A model generated the notes under the pieces. It was not told the origin of the DNA. It worked only from the letters and a program-made list of their open reading frames with translations, and ran no database searches. From Bacteroidales bacterium UBA1769 (lineage in GTDB: Bacteria > Bacteroidota > Bacteroidia > Bacteroidales > UBA932), in the NCBI GenBank assembly GCA_002314725.1, contig DCGV01000047.1, positions 1 through 27,981 of the forward strand: 27,981 bases of DNA, read 5' to 3'. A program made the position numbers and the translations under genes. Below, piece by piece: positions 1-8,051 of this stretch (within the stretch, counting starts at the first letter, position 1; each line of letters opens with the position of its first letter).

Positions 1-1
1 C

Positions 2-58
2 AATAAATACCCTTTTAAGACGCAATGTTAGGATAAGCGTCATAAAAGGGTATTTATT
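2..58. repeat. 22-bp inverted repeat (hairpin) downstream of infB
   Basis: The arms at 2-23 and 37-58 are reverse complements with one mismatch (position 18) and are separated by a 13-nt loop. The outer part of each arm is AT-rich and contains an ATACCC/GGGTAT core; the inner part ends in GACGC/GCGTC. It lies about 60 bases beyond the infB stop on the minus strand, so it could end the rimP-nusA-infB transcript, but there is no clean U-tract after either arm. It could equally be a small mobile-element remnant or a stabilising 3' hairpin. The structure is seen directly; its role is inferred. Confidence 0.7.
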
Positions 59-111
59 ATCTCTAGACTCTTATCTCTAGACTCTTAACTCTAGACTCTA
101 GACTCTAGTCT
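56..111. repeat. Tandem array of eight 7-bp units (CTAGACT-like)
   Basis: Read in steps of seven from position 56, the units are ATTATCT, CTAGACT, CTTATCT, CTAGACT, CTTAACT, CTAGACT, CTAGACT and CTAGTCT. The pattern is one heptamer with substitutions at positions 1, 3, 4 and 5, and the perfect unit tends to alternate with a variant. The array fills the gap between the hairpin and the infB stop codon. Short heptamer arrays of this kind occur in Bacteroidota intergenic regions; no function is evident from the sequence. Confidence 0.8.
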
Positions 112-115
112 CAAC

Positions 116-2878
116 CTACAGCTTGCGTTTAATCTCGACAATCTGATATGCTTCAATCATATCGCCGATTTTGATGTCATTGTATCCCTCAATGTTCAAA
201 CCGCAGTCAAAACCTGATGCAACCTCTTTAACATCATCTTTGAATCTCTTGAGTGATCCAAGAAGACCGGTGTAGATAACGATACCGTCACGAATTACGC
301 GCACTTTTGCAGTACGTGCAAGTTTACCTTCACGAACCATACAACCGGCAATTGTACCGACTTTAGAAATCTTGAATGTCTCGAGAACTTCGGCAGTTGC
401 AGTAACCTCTTCTTTCTCCTCTGGAGCAAGCATACCTTCGATACCGCTCTTGACCTCCTCGATAGCATCATAGATAACTGAATATAGACGAATTTCAATC
501 TCCTCTTTCTCAGCAAGTTTGCGTGCATTAGGTACAGGTCTTACGTTGAAACCGATAATGATTGCATCAGAAGCCTGTGCCAAAAGAACATCGGATTCTG
601 AGATGGCACCTACAGCCTTGTGTATAACGTTTACCCTGATCTCTTCAGTTGAAAGTTTGATCAATGAATCTGACAAAGCTTCAATAGAACCATCCACATC
701 GGCCTTCACAATCAAATTCAATTCCTGGAAATTGCCGAGTGCAATACGACGGCCAAGCTCTTCCAGAGTGACGTGAGTCTGAGTCTTGATACCTTGGAAG
801 CGTATTAATTGCTCTCTCTTGTTAGCTAGGTCTCTAGCCTCTTTTTCATCATCAAGCACATTCAATGTATCACCTGCGGTTGGTGCGCCGTTCAGACCAA
901 GAACAGATACTGGAGTAGATGGACCGGCCTCAGTAATTTTCTGACCACGTTCATTGAACATAGCCTTAACACGTCCAGAATATTGACCTGCCAGGATAAC
1001 ATCTCCAATCTTCATTGTACCTGATTGAACAAGGACTGTTGCAAGATAACCACGACCTTTATCAAGTGATGACTCGATGATGTTACCTACTGCGTTTTTA
1101 TTAGGATTAGCCTTCAAATCAAGCATGTCGGCCTCAAGAAGGATCTTATCTAGAAGAAGTTCAACATTAATACCCTTCTTCGCTGAAATCTCCTGGCATT
1201 GATATTTGCCACCCCAATCCTCTACAAGGATATTCATATTGGCAAGTTGTTCCTTAATCTTGTCAGGATTAGCTCCAGGTTTATCTATTTTATTGATTGC
1301 AAAAATCATAGGGACACCGGCAGCCTGTGCGTGACTGATAGCCTCGATTGTCTGTGGCATGATGGCATCATCAGCTGCTACGATGATGATGGCGATATCT
1401 GTAACCTTTGCACCACGGGCACGCATAGCTGTAAATGCCTCGTGACCTGGAGTATCAAGGAAAGTGATATGACGTCCATCAGGTAGTTTTACGTTGTAAG
1501 CACCGATATGTTGTGTGATACCGCCGGCCTCACCTGCAATAACATTGGCTTTACGTATGTAGTCCAATAAAGAGGTTTTACCATGGTCAACGTGACCCAT
1601 TACGGTAACAATTGGAGGTCTCTGCATCAAATCCTCCTCTTTATCCTCTTCCTGCTTGATAGCTCCCTGAATTTCTGCAGTAACGAACTCAATCTCATAT
1701 CCGAACTCTTCTGCAACAAGCACCATGGCCTCTGCATCTAGTCGCTGGTTGATTGAAACCATAAGACCTAGGTTCATACATGCTTCAATTACCTTGGTAA
1801 CAGGAGTGTTATTCATTAGGATAGCAAGCTCATTGACAGTAACGAATTCTGTGACTTTCAAGATATTGCTAGACATCTCCTGCATCTCGAGTTCCTCTTC
1901 CATTCTATGAGAAATGATTTCGCGTTTCTCGCGACGGTGTTTAGAACCCTTGGTTTTTCCCTTATTCTCAGTCATTCGAGCATAAGTCTCTTTAATCTGT
2001 TTCTGAACCTCATCCTCGTCAACTTCTGGGTGAATAGGAGTGAATCTATCTTTGTTCTTCTTGAATTTATCTCTATTCTGATTATTGTTCTTCTGATCAG
2101 GTCTATTGTTGTTGTTTTTGTTGTTTTTGCTGAAGTTATTGCCCTCTTTGTTGATGTCAACTTTGTTGTTCTTGTGGATCCTTTCGCGTTTTCCCTTGTT
2201 TTCCTTATTGTCATGGGATTGTGACGGTTTCTTTTCAAATTGAGACAGGTCTATCTGTCCGGCAATCTTTGGACCTGAAAGTTTCTCAACTTTAGTCTCA
2301 ATGTGCTCAATAACAGGAACTGTCTCTTTTTGTGGCTCCTCATGAATGGCCTCAACTTTTGGAGTGGCAGGTTTTTCACCACCCTTTTCAACGACCTTTT
2401 CTACAGGTTTTGTTGGCTCTGTTGTCTTTTTGGCAGGCTTGTCAAGATCAATCTTTCCAACTATTTTAATATTGGATGCGTGCTCTGGAGCGGATACTTC
2501 GCTGACGGGAGTTTCAGCTTTTGGTTCAGGTTTAACAACCTTCTTTTCGATTTTTTCGCTCTTTTGCTCGGTAGTCTTGTTAGTCAATACGTTGGATTTG
2601 ATGATAATTTCCTGTTCAGGTTCCTGATCATCATGATTCTCTTTAAGATTATCAGTCTCAGTAATCTGTTTGACAGTGATGGCTACTTTCTTGGATTGCT
2701 CTTTAATGAGCTGATCCTTGCCATACTCCTTTGCAATTTGTGAATAAACTTCGTCAGAGATCTTTGTGATAGGGGAAACGTCAATGTTCAATCCCTTCTT
2801 TTTAAAGAATTCTGCCAATGTTTCAATACCGATATTGAAATCCTTTAATACTTTGTTAATACGTATTGTGTCTGCCAT
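116..2878 (-). CDS. infB: Translation initiation factor IF-2
   Basis: This GTPase brings initiator fMet-tRNA to the 30S subunit and promotes subunit joining. The 920-residue product starts with an IF2 N-terminal helix domain (MADTIRINKVLKDFN). A long charged, low-complexity linker of about 250 residues follows, rich in Lys/Glu/Pro and then Asn/Lys, with two similar KI.G.IDL motifs. The G domain has G1 GHVDHGKT at residues 428-435, then DTPGHEAF and NKID. Beta-barrel, domain III and C-terminal tRNA-binding domains complete the protein. The start has a good Shine-Dalgarno (GGGAGG on the minus strand, 2884-2889), which is uncommon in this window. It is the last gene of rimP-nusA-infB and starts 30 bp after nusA. 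The linker is typical of Bacteroidota IF2, though the Asn-rich part is striking. Confidence 0.98.
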   Translation of the reverse strand: MADTIRINKVLKDFNIGIETLAEFFKKKGLNIDVSPITKISDEVYSQIAKEYGKDQLIKEQSKKVAITVKQITETDNLKENHDDQEPEQEIIIKSNVLTNKTTEQKSEKIEKKVVKPEPKAETPVSEVSAPEHASNIKIVGKIDLDKPAKKTTEPTKPVEKVVEKGGEKPATPKVEAIHEEPQKETVPVIEHIETKVEKLSGPKIAGQIDLSQFEKKPSQSHDNKENKGKRERIHKNNKVDINKEGNNFSKNNKNNNNRPDQKNNNQNRDKFKKNKDRFTPIHPEVDEDEVQKQIKETYARMTENKGKTKGSKHRREKREIISHRMEEELEMQEMSSNILKVTEFVTVNELAILMNNTPVTKVIEACMNLGLMVSINQRLDAEAMVLVAEEFGYEIEFVTAEIQGAIKQEEDKEEDLMQRPPIVTVMGHVDHGKTSLLDYIRKANVIAGEAGGITQHIGAYNVKLPDGRHITFLDTPGHEAFTAMRARGAKVTDIAIIIVAADDAIMPQTIEAISHAQAAGVPMIFAINKIDKPGANPDKIKEQLANMNILVEDWGGKYQCQEISAKKGINVELLLDKILLEADMLDLKANPNKNAVGNIIESSLDKGRGYLATVLVQSGTMKIGDVILAGQYSGRVKAMFNERGQKITEAGPSTPVSVLGLNGAPTAGDTLNVLDDEKEARDLANKREQLIRFQGIKTQTHVTLEELGRRIALGNFQELNLIVKADVDGSIEALSDSLIKLSTEEIRVNVIHKAVGAISESDVLLAQASDAIIIGFNVRPVPNARKLAEKEEIEIRLYSVIYDAIEEVKSGIEGMLAPEEKEEVTATAEVLETFKISKVGTIAGCMVREGKLARTAKVRVIRDGIVIYTGLLGSLKRFKDDVKEVASGFDCGLNIEGYNDIKIGDMIEAYQIVEIKRKL

Positions 2879-2908
2879 TTTTACCTCCCGTTTTATAATT
2901 ATTACCTA

Positions 2909-4147
2909 TTATTCAAATTCGCTGCGAAGAATATTTAAAACATCTTCAACAGTTTCAACCTCAAGGTCTGCTCGTTTGACAATTTCTTCAGTAGGAATTG
3001 CCAATACGTCCTTGGCTGTATCGCAACCGATAGCTTTAAGAGCATCGATAATCCATTGCTCGATTTCGTCACTGAAATCATCCAATTTAACATCCTCTTC
3101 AAATTCATCCTCTGGGTCGTCACGATATACGTCAAGTTCGTAACCTACAAGTTGACCTGCAAGTTTGATGTTGCTTCCTGATTTACCGATAGCAAGTGAA
3201 ACTTCAGATGATTTAAGGTTGACTCTTACCTTCTTGTTCTCTTCATCAAACTCCATTGAAGAGATCTTCGCTGGACTTAAAGCCCTTTGGATAAGGAGTT
3301 GAGTGTTGCTAGTCCAGTTGATAACGTCGATATTCTCGTTGCGTAGCTCACGAACGATACCATGGATACGGCTACCTTTTACACCTACGCAAGCTCCAAC
3401 TGGATCAATGCGCTCATCGTATGATTCAACTGCTACTTTAGCTCTTTCACCAGGCATTCTCACTACCTTCTTGATAGTAATCAATCCGTCAAAGATTTCA
3501 GGAACTTCCTGTTCAAACAACTTCTCAAGGAACATAGGAGATGTTCTTGAAAGAGTGATTACAGGATTTGTATTGTTTCTCATCTCAGCATTTGCGATGA
3601 TAGCTTTGACTGTGTCACCCTTTTTGAAGTGATCAGATGGGATTTGTTCACTCTTAGGAAGTACAAGTTCATGATTGTCTTCGTCCATGATATATACTTC
3701 GCGCTTTAGAACTTGGTAAACCTCGCCAACTATAACTTCACCTATCTTGTCACGATAGTAGTTATAAAGATTTGCCTTCTCAATATCCATGATACGGCCT
3801 GCCAGATTCTGTTTAAGATTAAGAATACCCCTCCTTCCAAATGTCTCAAGTGCGAATTTTTCTGGATATTCCTCACCCAATTCAAATGAGTCATCGATTT
3901 TCTTTACCTCCTCGATTGAAATCTCCTTGTTGGCATCTTCAACATTTTCAACAACTGTACGGTTTCTCCAGATTTCGAAGTCCCCTTTATCTATGTTGAT
4001 GATGATGTCAAAGTTGTCAGCATCACCATACATTCTAGCCAATTGAGTGCGGAAAATATCTTCCAATACACTCATCATTGTGGCTCTGTCAATGTTTTTT
4101 AGTTCTTTAAATTCAGCAAAACTGCCGAAAAGGTTCAAACCTTCCAT
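2909..4147 (-). CDS. nusA: Transcription termination/antitermination factor NusA
   Basis: NusA binds RNA polymerase and modulates pausing, intrinsic termination and antitermination. The 412-residue product has the N-terminal RNAP-binding domain, an S1 domain around residues 130-200, and two KH domains. KH1 contains GACVGVKGSRIHGIV and KH2 contains LAIGKSGSNIKLAGQL. The acidic C-terminal segment includes a helix-hairpin-helix-like end. It lies between rimP and infB on the minus strand, the conserved order for this operon. The spacing is 21 bp from rimP and 30 bp to infB. Because NusA strengthens intrinsic terminators, the terminator-shaped hairpin in the leader of its own operon is a plausible feedback target; that link is inferred. 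Confidence 0.97.
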   Translation of the reverse strand: MEGLNLFGSFAEFKELKNIDRATMMSVLEDIFRTQLARMYGDADNFDIIINIDKGDFEIWRNRTVVENVEDANKEISIEEVKKIDDSFELGEEYPEKFALETFGRRGILNLKQNLAGRIMDIEKANLYNYYRDKIGEVIVGEVYQVLKREVYIMDEDNHELVLPKSEQIPSDHFKKGDTVKAIIANAEMRNNTNPVITLSRTSPMFLEKLFEQEVPEIFDGLITIKKVVRMPGERAKVAVESYDERIDPVGACVGVKGSRIHGIVRELRNENIDVINWTSNTQLLIQRALSPAKISSMEFDEENKKVRVNLKSSEVSLAIGKSGSNIKLAGQLVGYELDVYRDDPEDEFEEDVKLDDFSDEIEQWIIDALKAIGCDTAKDVLAIPTEEIVKRADLEVETVEDVLNILRSEFE

Positions 4148-4168
4148 ATTAATATTTATTTACAATTT

Positions 4169-4636
4169 TTATTTAAATCGAATTATGAGTTTCGTAGATT
4201 TCAACTCTTTCAATGGGAATGTCTCAGTGACTTCTGTCTTTACACACTTTTTCTGACCTTCAACTTTTTGATTAACTATGTGTGTCAAAATGACAGAGTC
4301 TTGATTGGCATCCGTTAATACTCCTTTCAATTTACTGCCATTGGCCAAGGTTATTTCAACATCCTGGCCGATTGCTTTTTTATACTGGCCGAACACTTTA
4401 AAAGGAGATGAAAGTCCGGCTGATCCAACTGTCAATGCAAAATCCTCTTTTTCACGGTCAAGACAACTCTCAATGTGTCTGCTCATCTTGACACAGTCAT
4501 CTAGGTTTACAGAGTTGCTTTCGGACTCAATAGTGACCTCAATGTCATTATCTTTGCTGATTTTGACATCCACAAGGAACAACTCCTTATCCTTTAAATA
4601 GTCTTCTGCGATTTTTGTAATTATTGATTTTTCCAT
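4169..4636 (-). CDS. rimP: Ribosome maturation factor RimP
   Basis: RimP assists late maturation of the 30S subunit. From the chosen ATG (4636, MEKSIITKIAEDYL) the product is 155 residues, the usual length. It has the N-terminal RimP domain (FLVDVKIS..., then a Glu/Asp-rich strand and the conserved GSAGLSSPFK loop) and a C-terminal SH3-like domain (GQDVEITLANGSKLKGVL). The reading frame is open back to a GTG at 4690, but those extra codons run through a terminator-like hairpin and are not RimP-like, so the later ATG is preferred; an ATG at 4648 is also possible. It is the first gene of rimP-nusA-infB, and a consensus promoter lies just upstream. Confidence 0.93.
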   Translation of the reverse strand: MEKSIITKIAEDYLKDKELFLVDVKISKDNDIEVTIESESNSVNLDDCVKMSRHIESCLDREKEDFALTVGSAGLSSPFKVFGQYKKAIGQDVEITLANGSKLKGVLTDANQDSVILTHIVNQKVEGQKKCVKTEVTETFPLKELKSTKLIIRFK

Positions 4637-4650
4637 ATCAGAATTCATAT

Positions 4651-4680
4651 CAAAGAAAAAAGAGGACTGCCGTCCTCTTT
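4651..4680 (-). terminator. Intrinsic-terminator-like hairpin in the rimP leader (candidate attenuator)
   Basis: Read on the minus strand, a perfect 9-bp stem (AAAGAGGAC/GTCCTCTTT, 4680-4672 with 4667-4659) closes a GGCA tetraloop. The T-rich run TTTTTTCTTTG (starting within the stem) follows. No minus-strand gene lies upstream that it could terminate: the neighbour lpxD runs the other way. It sits between the rimP promoter (4700-4731) and the rimP start (4636), so it fills nearly the whole leader. The shape and position are seen; a role in premature termination of the nusA operon is inferred. Confidence 0.6.
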
Positions 4681-4699
4681 CTTCCTTCACAAATCATGG

Positions 4700-4731
4700 C
4701 AAAGATAAACATTGTTTCGTAATAAAACAAA
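4700..4731 (-). promoter_or_regulatory. Promoter of rimP-nusA-infB
   Basis: On the minus strand TTTG (4731-4728) is followed after exactly 20 nt by TATCTTTG (4707-4700). This matches the Bacteroides primary sigma consensus TTTG-N19-21-TAnnTTTG. Transcription would start near 4690-4695, some 50-60 nt before the rimP start codon. Confidence 0.75.
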
Positions 4732-4745
4732 CTTTGACATCATTT

Positions 4746-4777
4746 TTTGGTATGACATTTGAAAGGCCGTATCTTTG
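4746..4777 (+). promoter_or_regulatory. Promoter of the lpxD-lpxC-lpxA operon
   Basis: TTTG at 4746-4749 is followed after exactly 20 nt by TATCTTTG at 4770-4777, a full match to the Bacteroides -33/-7 consensus. The lpxD ATG is 24 nt beyond the -7 element, giving a short leader. The -7 octamer is identical to that of the divergent rimP promoter. Confidence 0.75.
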
Positions 4778-4800
4778 GAATTAGAAAATAAGATTCAAGA

Positions 4801-5799
4801 ATGGAGTTATCTGCAAAACAAATTGCTGAATACCTGAATGGCGAAGTGGTAGGGGATCCAAATGCTAAAGGATCTTTCCCTGCAAAGATAGAACAAGGTA
4901 AACCTGGTGCTGTATGTTTTTTCGCCAATCCTAAATACGAACATTATGTCTATACGACAAAGGCCTCTATTCTCTTGGTTAACAAGACATTTGAACCGAA
5001 AGAGAGTGTGCCGGCGACAATGATAAAAGTGGAAAATGCTTACGAGGCGGTGGCATCCTTGTTAGAGTATTTCAATTCGCTTCGCAAACAACGTGGTATC
5101 TCTTTTATAAAGAGAATTTTCACTCCTCATTCAATCGCCCCTTCAGCTAAGATAGGCAAGGGGACTACCGTGGACGCTTATGTGACAATTTCCAAGAAGG
5201 CTTCCATAGGTAATAATTGTCATATTTATCCAAATGTATTCATAGGTGAAAACGTCATGATAGGTGACAATGTGACACTATATTCTGGAGTTAGAATCTA
5301 TTACGATTGCGTCATAGGGGATAACTGTACTCTTCATGCAAACTGTGTGATAGGCGCTGACGGTTTCGGTTTTGCTCCACGTGAAGATGGATCCTATAAA
5401 AAGATTCCTCAAATAGGAAATGTCGTAATTGAAAATGATGTTGAAATAGGGGCGAATACGACTGTCGATAGAGCTACTATGGGATCTACATTAATTCATC
5501 AAGGAGTAAAGATTGATAATTTGTGCCAGATTGCCCATAACGTGGAGATTGGTGAACACACTGTAATGGCTGCTATGAGTGGAATAGCCGGCAGTGCTAA
5601 AGTAGGGAAATATTGTATGATAGGCGGACAGGCAGCAATAGTCGGCCATGTTACAATCGCTGACCATACATCTATCGCAGGTAAGAGTGGAGTGATAGGT
5701 AACGTTAAAAAAGAGGGTGAAGTATTGATGGGGTATCCTGCAATTGACCATAAACAATTTTTGAAGGCGTACGCCATATTTAAAGCTAACGGAAAGTAA
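4801..5799 (+). CDS. lpxD: UDP-3-O-acylglucosamine N-acyltransferase LpxD
   Basis: LpxD carries out the third step of lipid A synthesis, adding a 3-hydroxyacyl chain to the 2-amino group of UDP-3-O-acyl-GlcN. The 332-residue product has the N-terminal uridine-binding LpxD domain (residues 1-100), then a left-handed beta-helix of hexapeptide repeats (residues 112-300, many [IV]G.[ND] turns). The catalytic histidine is H246 in QIAHNVEIG, and a C-terminal helix follows. It heads the lipid A operon; its stop codon overlaps the lpxC start as TAATG. The consensus promoter and short leader support the ATG at 4801. Confidence 0.97.
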   Translation: MELSAKQIAEYLNGEVVGDPNAKGSFPAKIEQGKPGAVCFFANPKYEHYVYTTKASILLVNKTFEPKESVPATMIKVENAYEAVASLLEYFNSLRKQRGISFIKRIFTPHSIAPSAKIGKGTTVDAYVTISKKASIGNNCHIYPNVFIGENVMIGDNVTLYSGVRIYYDCVIGDNCTLHANCVIGADGFGFAPREDGSYKKIPQIGNVVIENDVEIGANTTVDRATMGSTLIHQGVKIDNLCQIAHNVEIGEHTVMAAMSGIAGSAKVGKYCMIGGQAAIVGHVTIADHTSIAGKSGVIGNVKKEGEVLMGYPAIDHKQFLKAYAIFKANGK

Positions 5800-6662
5800 T
5801 GAATCAACATACACTTAATAACTCATATCAATTTGATGGCGTAGGGCTACATACTGGAGCAAATGTATCAATGACGATATTGCCGGCTCCTGAAGATTTT
5901 GGAATTCAATTCCAACGAGTAGATTTGGGGGATGTATTTATCGAGGCCAATGCGTTCAATGTCGGCCGAACTGAGAGAAGTACTGCCCTCGAAAAGAATG
6001 GGGCCCAAGTAGGAACTACAGAACATCTTCTGGCTGCGTTCATGGCCCTGGGAGTAGATAATGCCTTGGTGAAGATAGATGCACCTGAGTTGCCAATACT
6101 TGATGGTAGTGCTAAAGTATATACTGATGCCATATTGGCCGATGGACTTCAACAACAAGAGAAAGATCGTAAATATTTCTCTGTCAAAGAACCTTTCTCA
6201 TGGAGAGATGAGAAAAGCGGTTCCGAAATCTCCATTACCCCGGCAGATGATTTTCAATTGACTGTAGATATAGATTTTAACTCTAAGGTAATGGGTACAC
6301 AGAGCGCTTCTTTCTCCCGTTCGACTAATTTTGCAAAGGAGATTGCTCCATGCCGTACTTTTTGCTTTTACCATGAGATAGAACCTCTTCTCAAAGCTGG
6401 CCTAATCCAAGGAGGTTCATTGGAAAATGCTTTGGTCATAGTTGAAAGACAATCTGAATATCAAGGGAAGATTATTGAGCCAGGTTATATGTCCAGCCGG
6501 CCACTCCTTTTCCCGAATGAATGTGCAAGACACAAATTGCTCGATGTACTGGGCGATTTCGCATTGGCTGGAAGAGCGATGAAGGCGCATATCTATGCCA
6601 AAAAACCTGGCCATACAATCAATACTCAAATAATCAGACATTTACTTGAAATTAATAGATAA
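5799..6662 (+). CDS. lpxC: UDP-3-O-acyl-GlcNAc deacetylase LpxC (stand-alone, no FabZ domain)
   Basis: LpxC is the zinc-dependent deacetylase that commits the cell to lipid A synthesis. The 287-residue product shows GVGLHTG near the N terminus. Catalytic E75 and zinc ligand H76 lie in GTTEH, and zinc ligands H245 and D249 with K246 lie in ARHKLLDVLGD. The general acid H272 is in KPGHTIN. In most Bacteroidota this gene encodes a fusion of about 460 residues with the dehydratase FabZ; here the protein ends right after the LpxC fold and the stop overlaps the lpxA start (TAATG), so no FabZ part remains. All catalytic residues are intact, so the enzyme should be active. Confidence 0.96.
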   Translation: MNQHTLNNSYQFDGVGLHTGANVSMTILPAPEDFGIQFQRVDLGDVFIEANAFNVGRTERSTALEKNGAQVGTTEHLLAAFMALGVDNALVKIDAPELPILDGSAKVYTDAILADGLQQQEKDRKYFSVKEPFSWRDEKSGSEISITPADDFQLTVDIDFNSKVMGTQSASFSRSTNFAKEIAPCRTFCFYHEIEPLLKAGLIQGGSLENALVIVERQSEYQGKIIEPGYMSSRPLLFPNECARHKLLDVLGDFALAGRAMKAHIYAKKPGHTINTQIIRHLLEINR

Positions 6663-7438
6663 TGAACAACACAATTCATCCAAATGCACAGTTAGGGCCA
6701 AATGTTGAAGTGGGCCCCTATACATATATCGCGGAACATGTTGAGATAGGAGAGGGAACCTGGATAGGTCCAAACGTTACAATTTTTGATTATGTAAAGA
6801 TTGGGAAAAATTGTAGAATCTTTCCGGGAGCTGTAATTGGTGCCATACCTCAAGATTTGAAATACGATGGAGAGGTGACTTATGTTGAAATAGGTGACAA
6901 TACTACAATCCGTGAATGTGCAACCATCAACCGTGGCACCGCTGCGAGTGGTAAATATAAAACTGTGGTGGGTAACGATTGTTTGATAATGTCATATGTC
7001 CATATAGCTCATGACTGTAGGGTCGGCAATCACTGCATCTTCTCAAGTTATGCTGGAATAGCAGGTGAGACAGACGTTGAGGATTGGGCTATCATCGGTG
7101 GCGCAACAGTTGCCCATCAATTCTCACATATAGGTCAGCACGCTATGGTCGGTGGAGCATCAGCCGTAGGTAAGGATATCCCTCCATATACACTTTCCGG
7201 TAGGAATCCTATAGTTTTTGAGGGAGTCAATATCGTAGGACTCCGCAGACGTGGCTTCTCGAATGATGCAATCCTTGAGATTCAGAAAATATATGAAACC
7301 CTATATAATTGCGGTTTGAATGTTACTGATGCTTGCAAAAAGATTGAAAGTGAATTCAAACAGACACCGGAACGTGATGCAATTTTGAAATTCATCTCAG
7401 AATCAAAACGTGGAATCATCAAAAAAGCCAATGTGTGA
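6662..7438 (+). CDS. lpxA: Acyl-ACP--UDP-GlcNAc O-acyltransferase LpxA
   Basis: LpxA performs the first step of lipid A synthesis, 3-O-acylation of UDP-GlcNAc. The 258-residue product is a left-handed beta-helix of hexapeptide repeats over residues 1-185. The catalytic histidine is H117 in HIAHDCRVGN (equivalent to H125 of the E. coli enzyme), and a C-terminal helical domain follows (GLRRRGFSNDAILEIQKIYE). Length and motifs are typical. It overlaps lpxC by one base and the following wbqC-like gene by 8 bp, so translation is probably coupled through the operon. Confidence 0.97.
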   Translation: MNNTIHPNAQLGPNVEVGPYTYIAEHVEIGEGTWIGPNVTIFDYVKIGKNCRIFPGAVIGAIPQDLKYDGEVTYVEIGDNTTIRECATINRGTAASGKYKTVVGNDCLIMSYVHIAHDCRVGNHCIFSSYAGIAGETDVEDWAIIGGATVAHQFSHIGQHAMVGGASAVGKDIPPYTLSGRNPIVFEGVNIVGLRRRGFSNDAILEIQKIYETLYNCGLNVTDACKKIESEFKQTPERDAILKFISESKRGIIKKANV

Positions 7439-8051
7439 GTCAATAAAGCTCACCACAGCATATCTTCCTCCAATAGAGTATTTCAGAGCCATTGCATCAG
7501 CCAAGAGTATTATTCTGGAGCAGTGTGAATTCTATAATAAGCAATCATATAGAAATCGCGCTTATATCTATACTCCACGCGGTGCCGAGGCTTTGACTAT
7601 CCCTGTAGTCAAGAGCCACAATTCCAAGATGCCTATCAGAGATGTTCGTATAGATTACGACTATCCATGGATTCAACAGCATGAACGTGCTATACTTTCT
7701 GCTTACAACTCTTCGGCATTCTTTGAATATTATATGGATGATCTCTTCGCTGTAATCAATAAGAGAGAGACCTTTTTATTCGATTTGAACTTTAAATTAC
7801 TCGAAACACTTCTTGAGATGGTTGGAGTTAGGGCTGAAATCTCTATGAGTGACAGTTTTGAACCAATGACAGAGTTGGATTACAGAGAGATACTCCAACC
7901 TAAATATAAAGGTGATTCATTGACTCAGTTGATACAGAAAGAGAAGACCTATTATCAAGTCTTCTCTTCCAAACACGGATTCATTCCGAATCTATCTGTC
8001 ATAGACCTTCTTTTTTCAGAGGGCCCTAACGCTATCAGTTTTATTCTTTAG
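7431..8051 (+). CDS. WbqC-like family protein
   Basis: The 206-residue product matches the WbqC-like family from the opening TTAYLPPIEYFRAI and the following QCEFYNKQSYRNRAYIYTPR and LTIPV segments. Members occur near O-antigen and lipid synthesis genes, but no reaction has been firmly assigned. I chose the ATG at 7431, which overlaps the lpxA stop (ATGTGTGA) and puts the family motif at the N terminus; a GTG at 7410 in the same frame would add seven residues. It is the last gene of the lipid A operon, which suggests an envelope sugar or lipid role. Its stop overlaps the end of the convergent porin gene by 4 bp. Confidence 0.85.
   Translation: MCESIKLTTAYLPPIEYFRAIASAKSIILEQCEFYNKQSYRNRAYIYTPRGAEALTIPVVKSHNSKMPIRDVRIDYDYPWIQQHERAILSAYNSSAFFEYYMDDLFAVINKRETFLFDLNFKLLETLLEMVGVRAEISMSDSFEPMTELDYREILQPKYKGDSLTQLIQKEKTYYQVFSSKHGFIPNLSVIDLLFSEGPNAISFIL

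Noticed and set aside
56..111. CRISPR-like array
   Set aside because: Units are 7 bp with no spacers and no cas genes nearby.
1907..2743. Long plus-strand open frames opposite infB (1907-2224 and 2303-2743)
   Set aside because: They mirror the low-complexity Lys/Glu/Asn-rich linker of IF2 and give Phe/Leu/Val-rich nonsense without domains or start context.
4637..4690. N-terminal extension of rimP from a GTG at 4690
   Set aside because: The extra codons run through the leader hairpin, do not resemble RimP, and would start at or before the predicted transcription start.
7410..7430. GTG start for the wbqC-like gene
   Set aside because: The ATG at 7431 overlaps the lpxA stop and puts the family motif at the N terminus; the GTG only adds seven unmatched residues.
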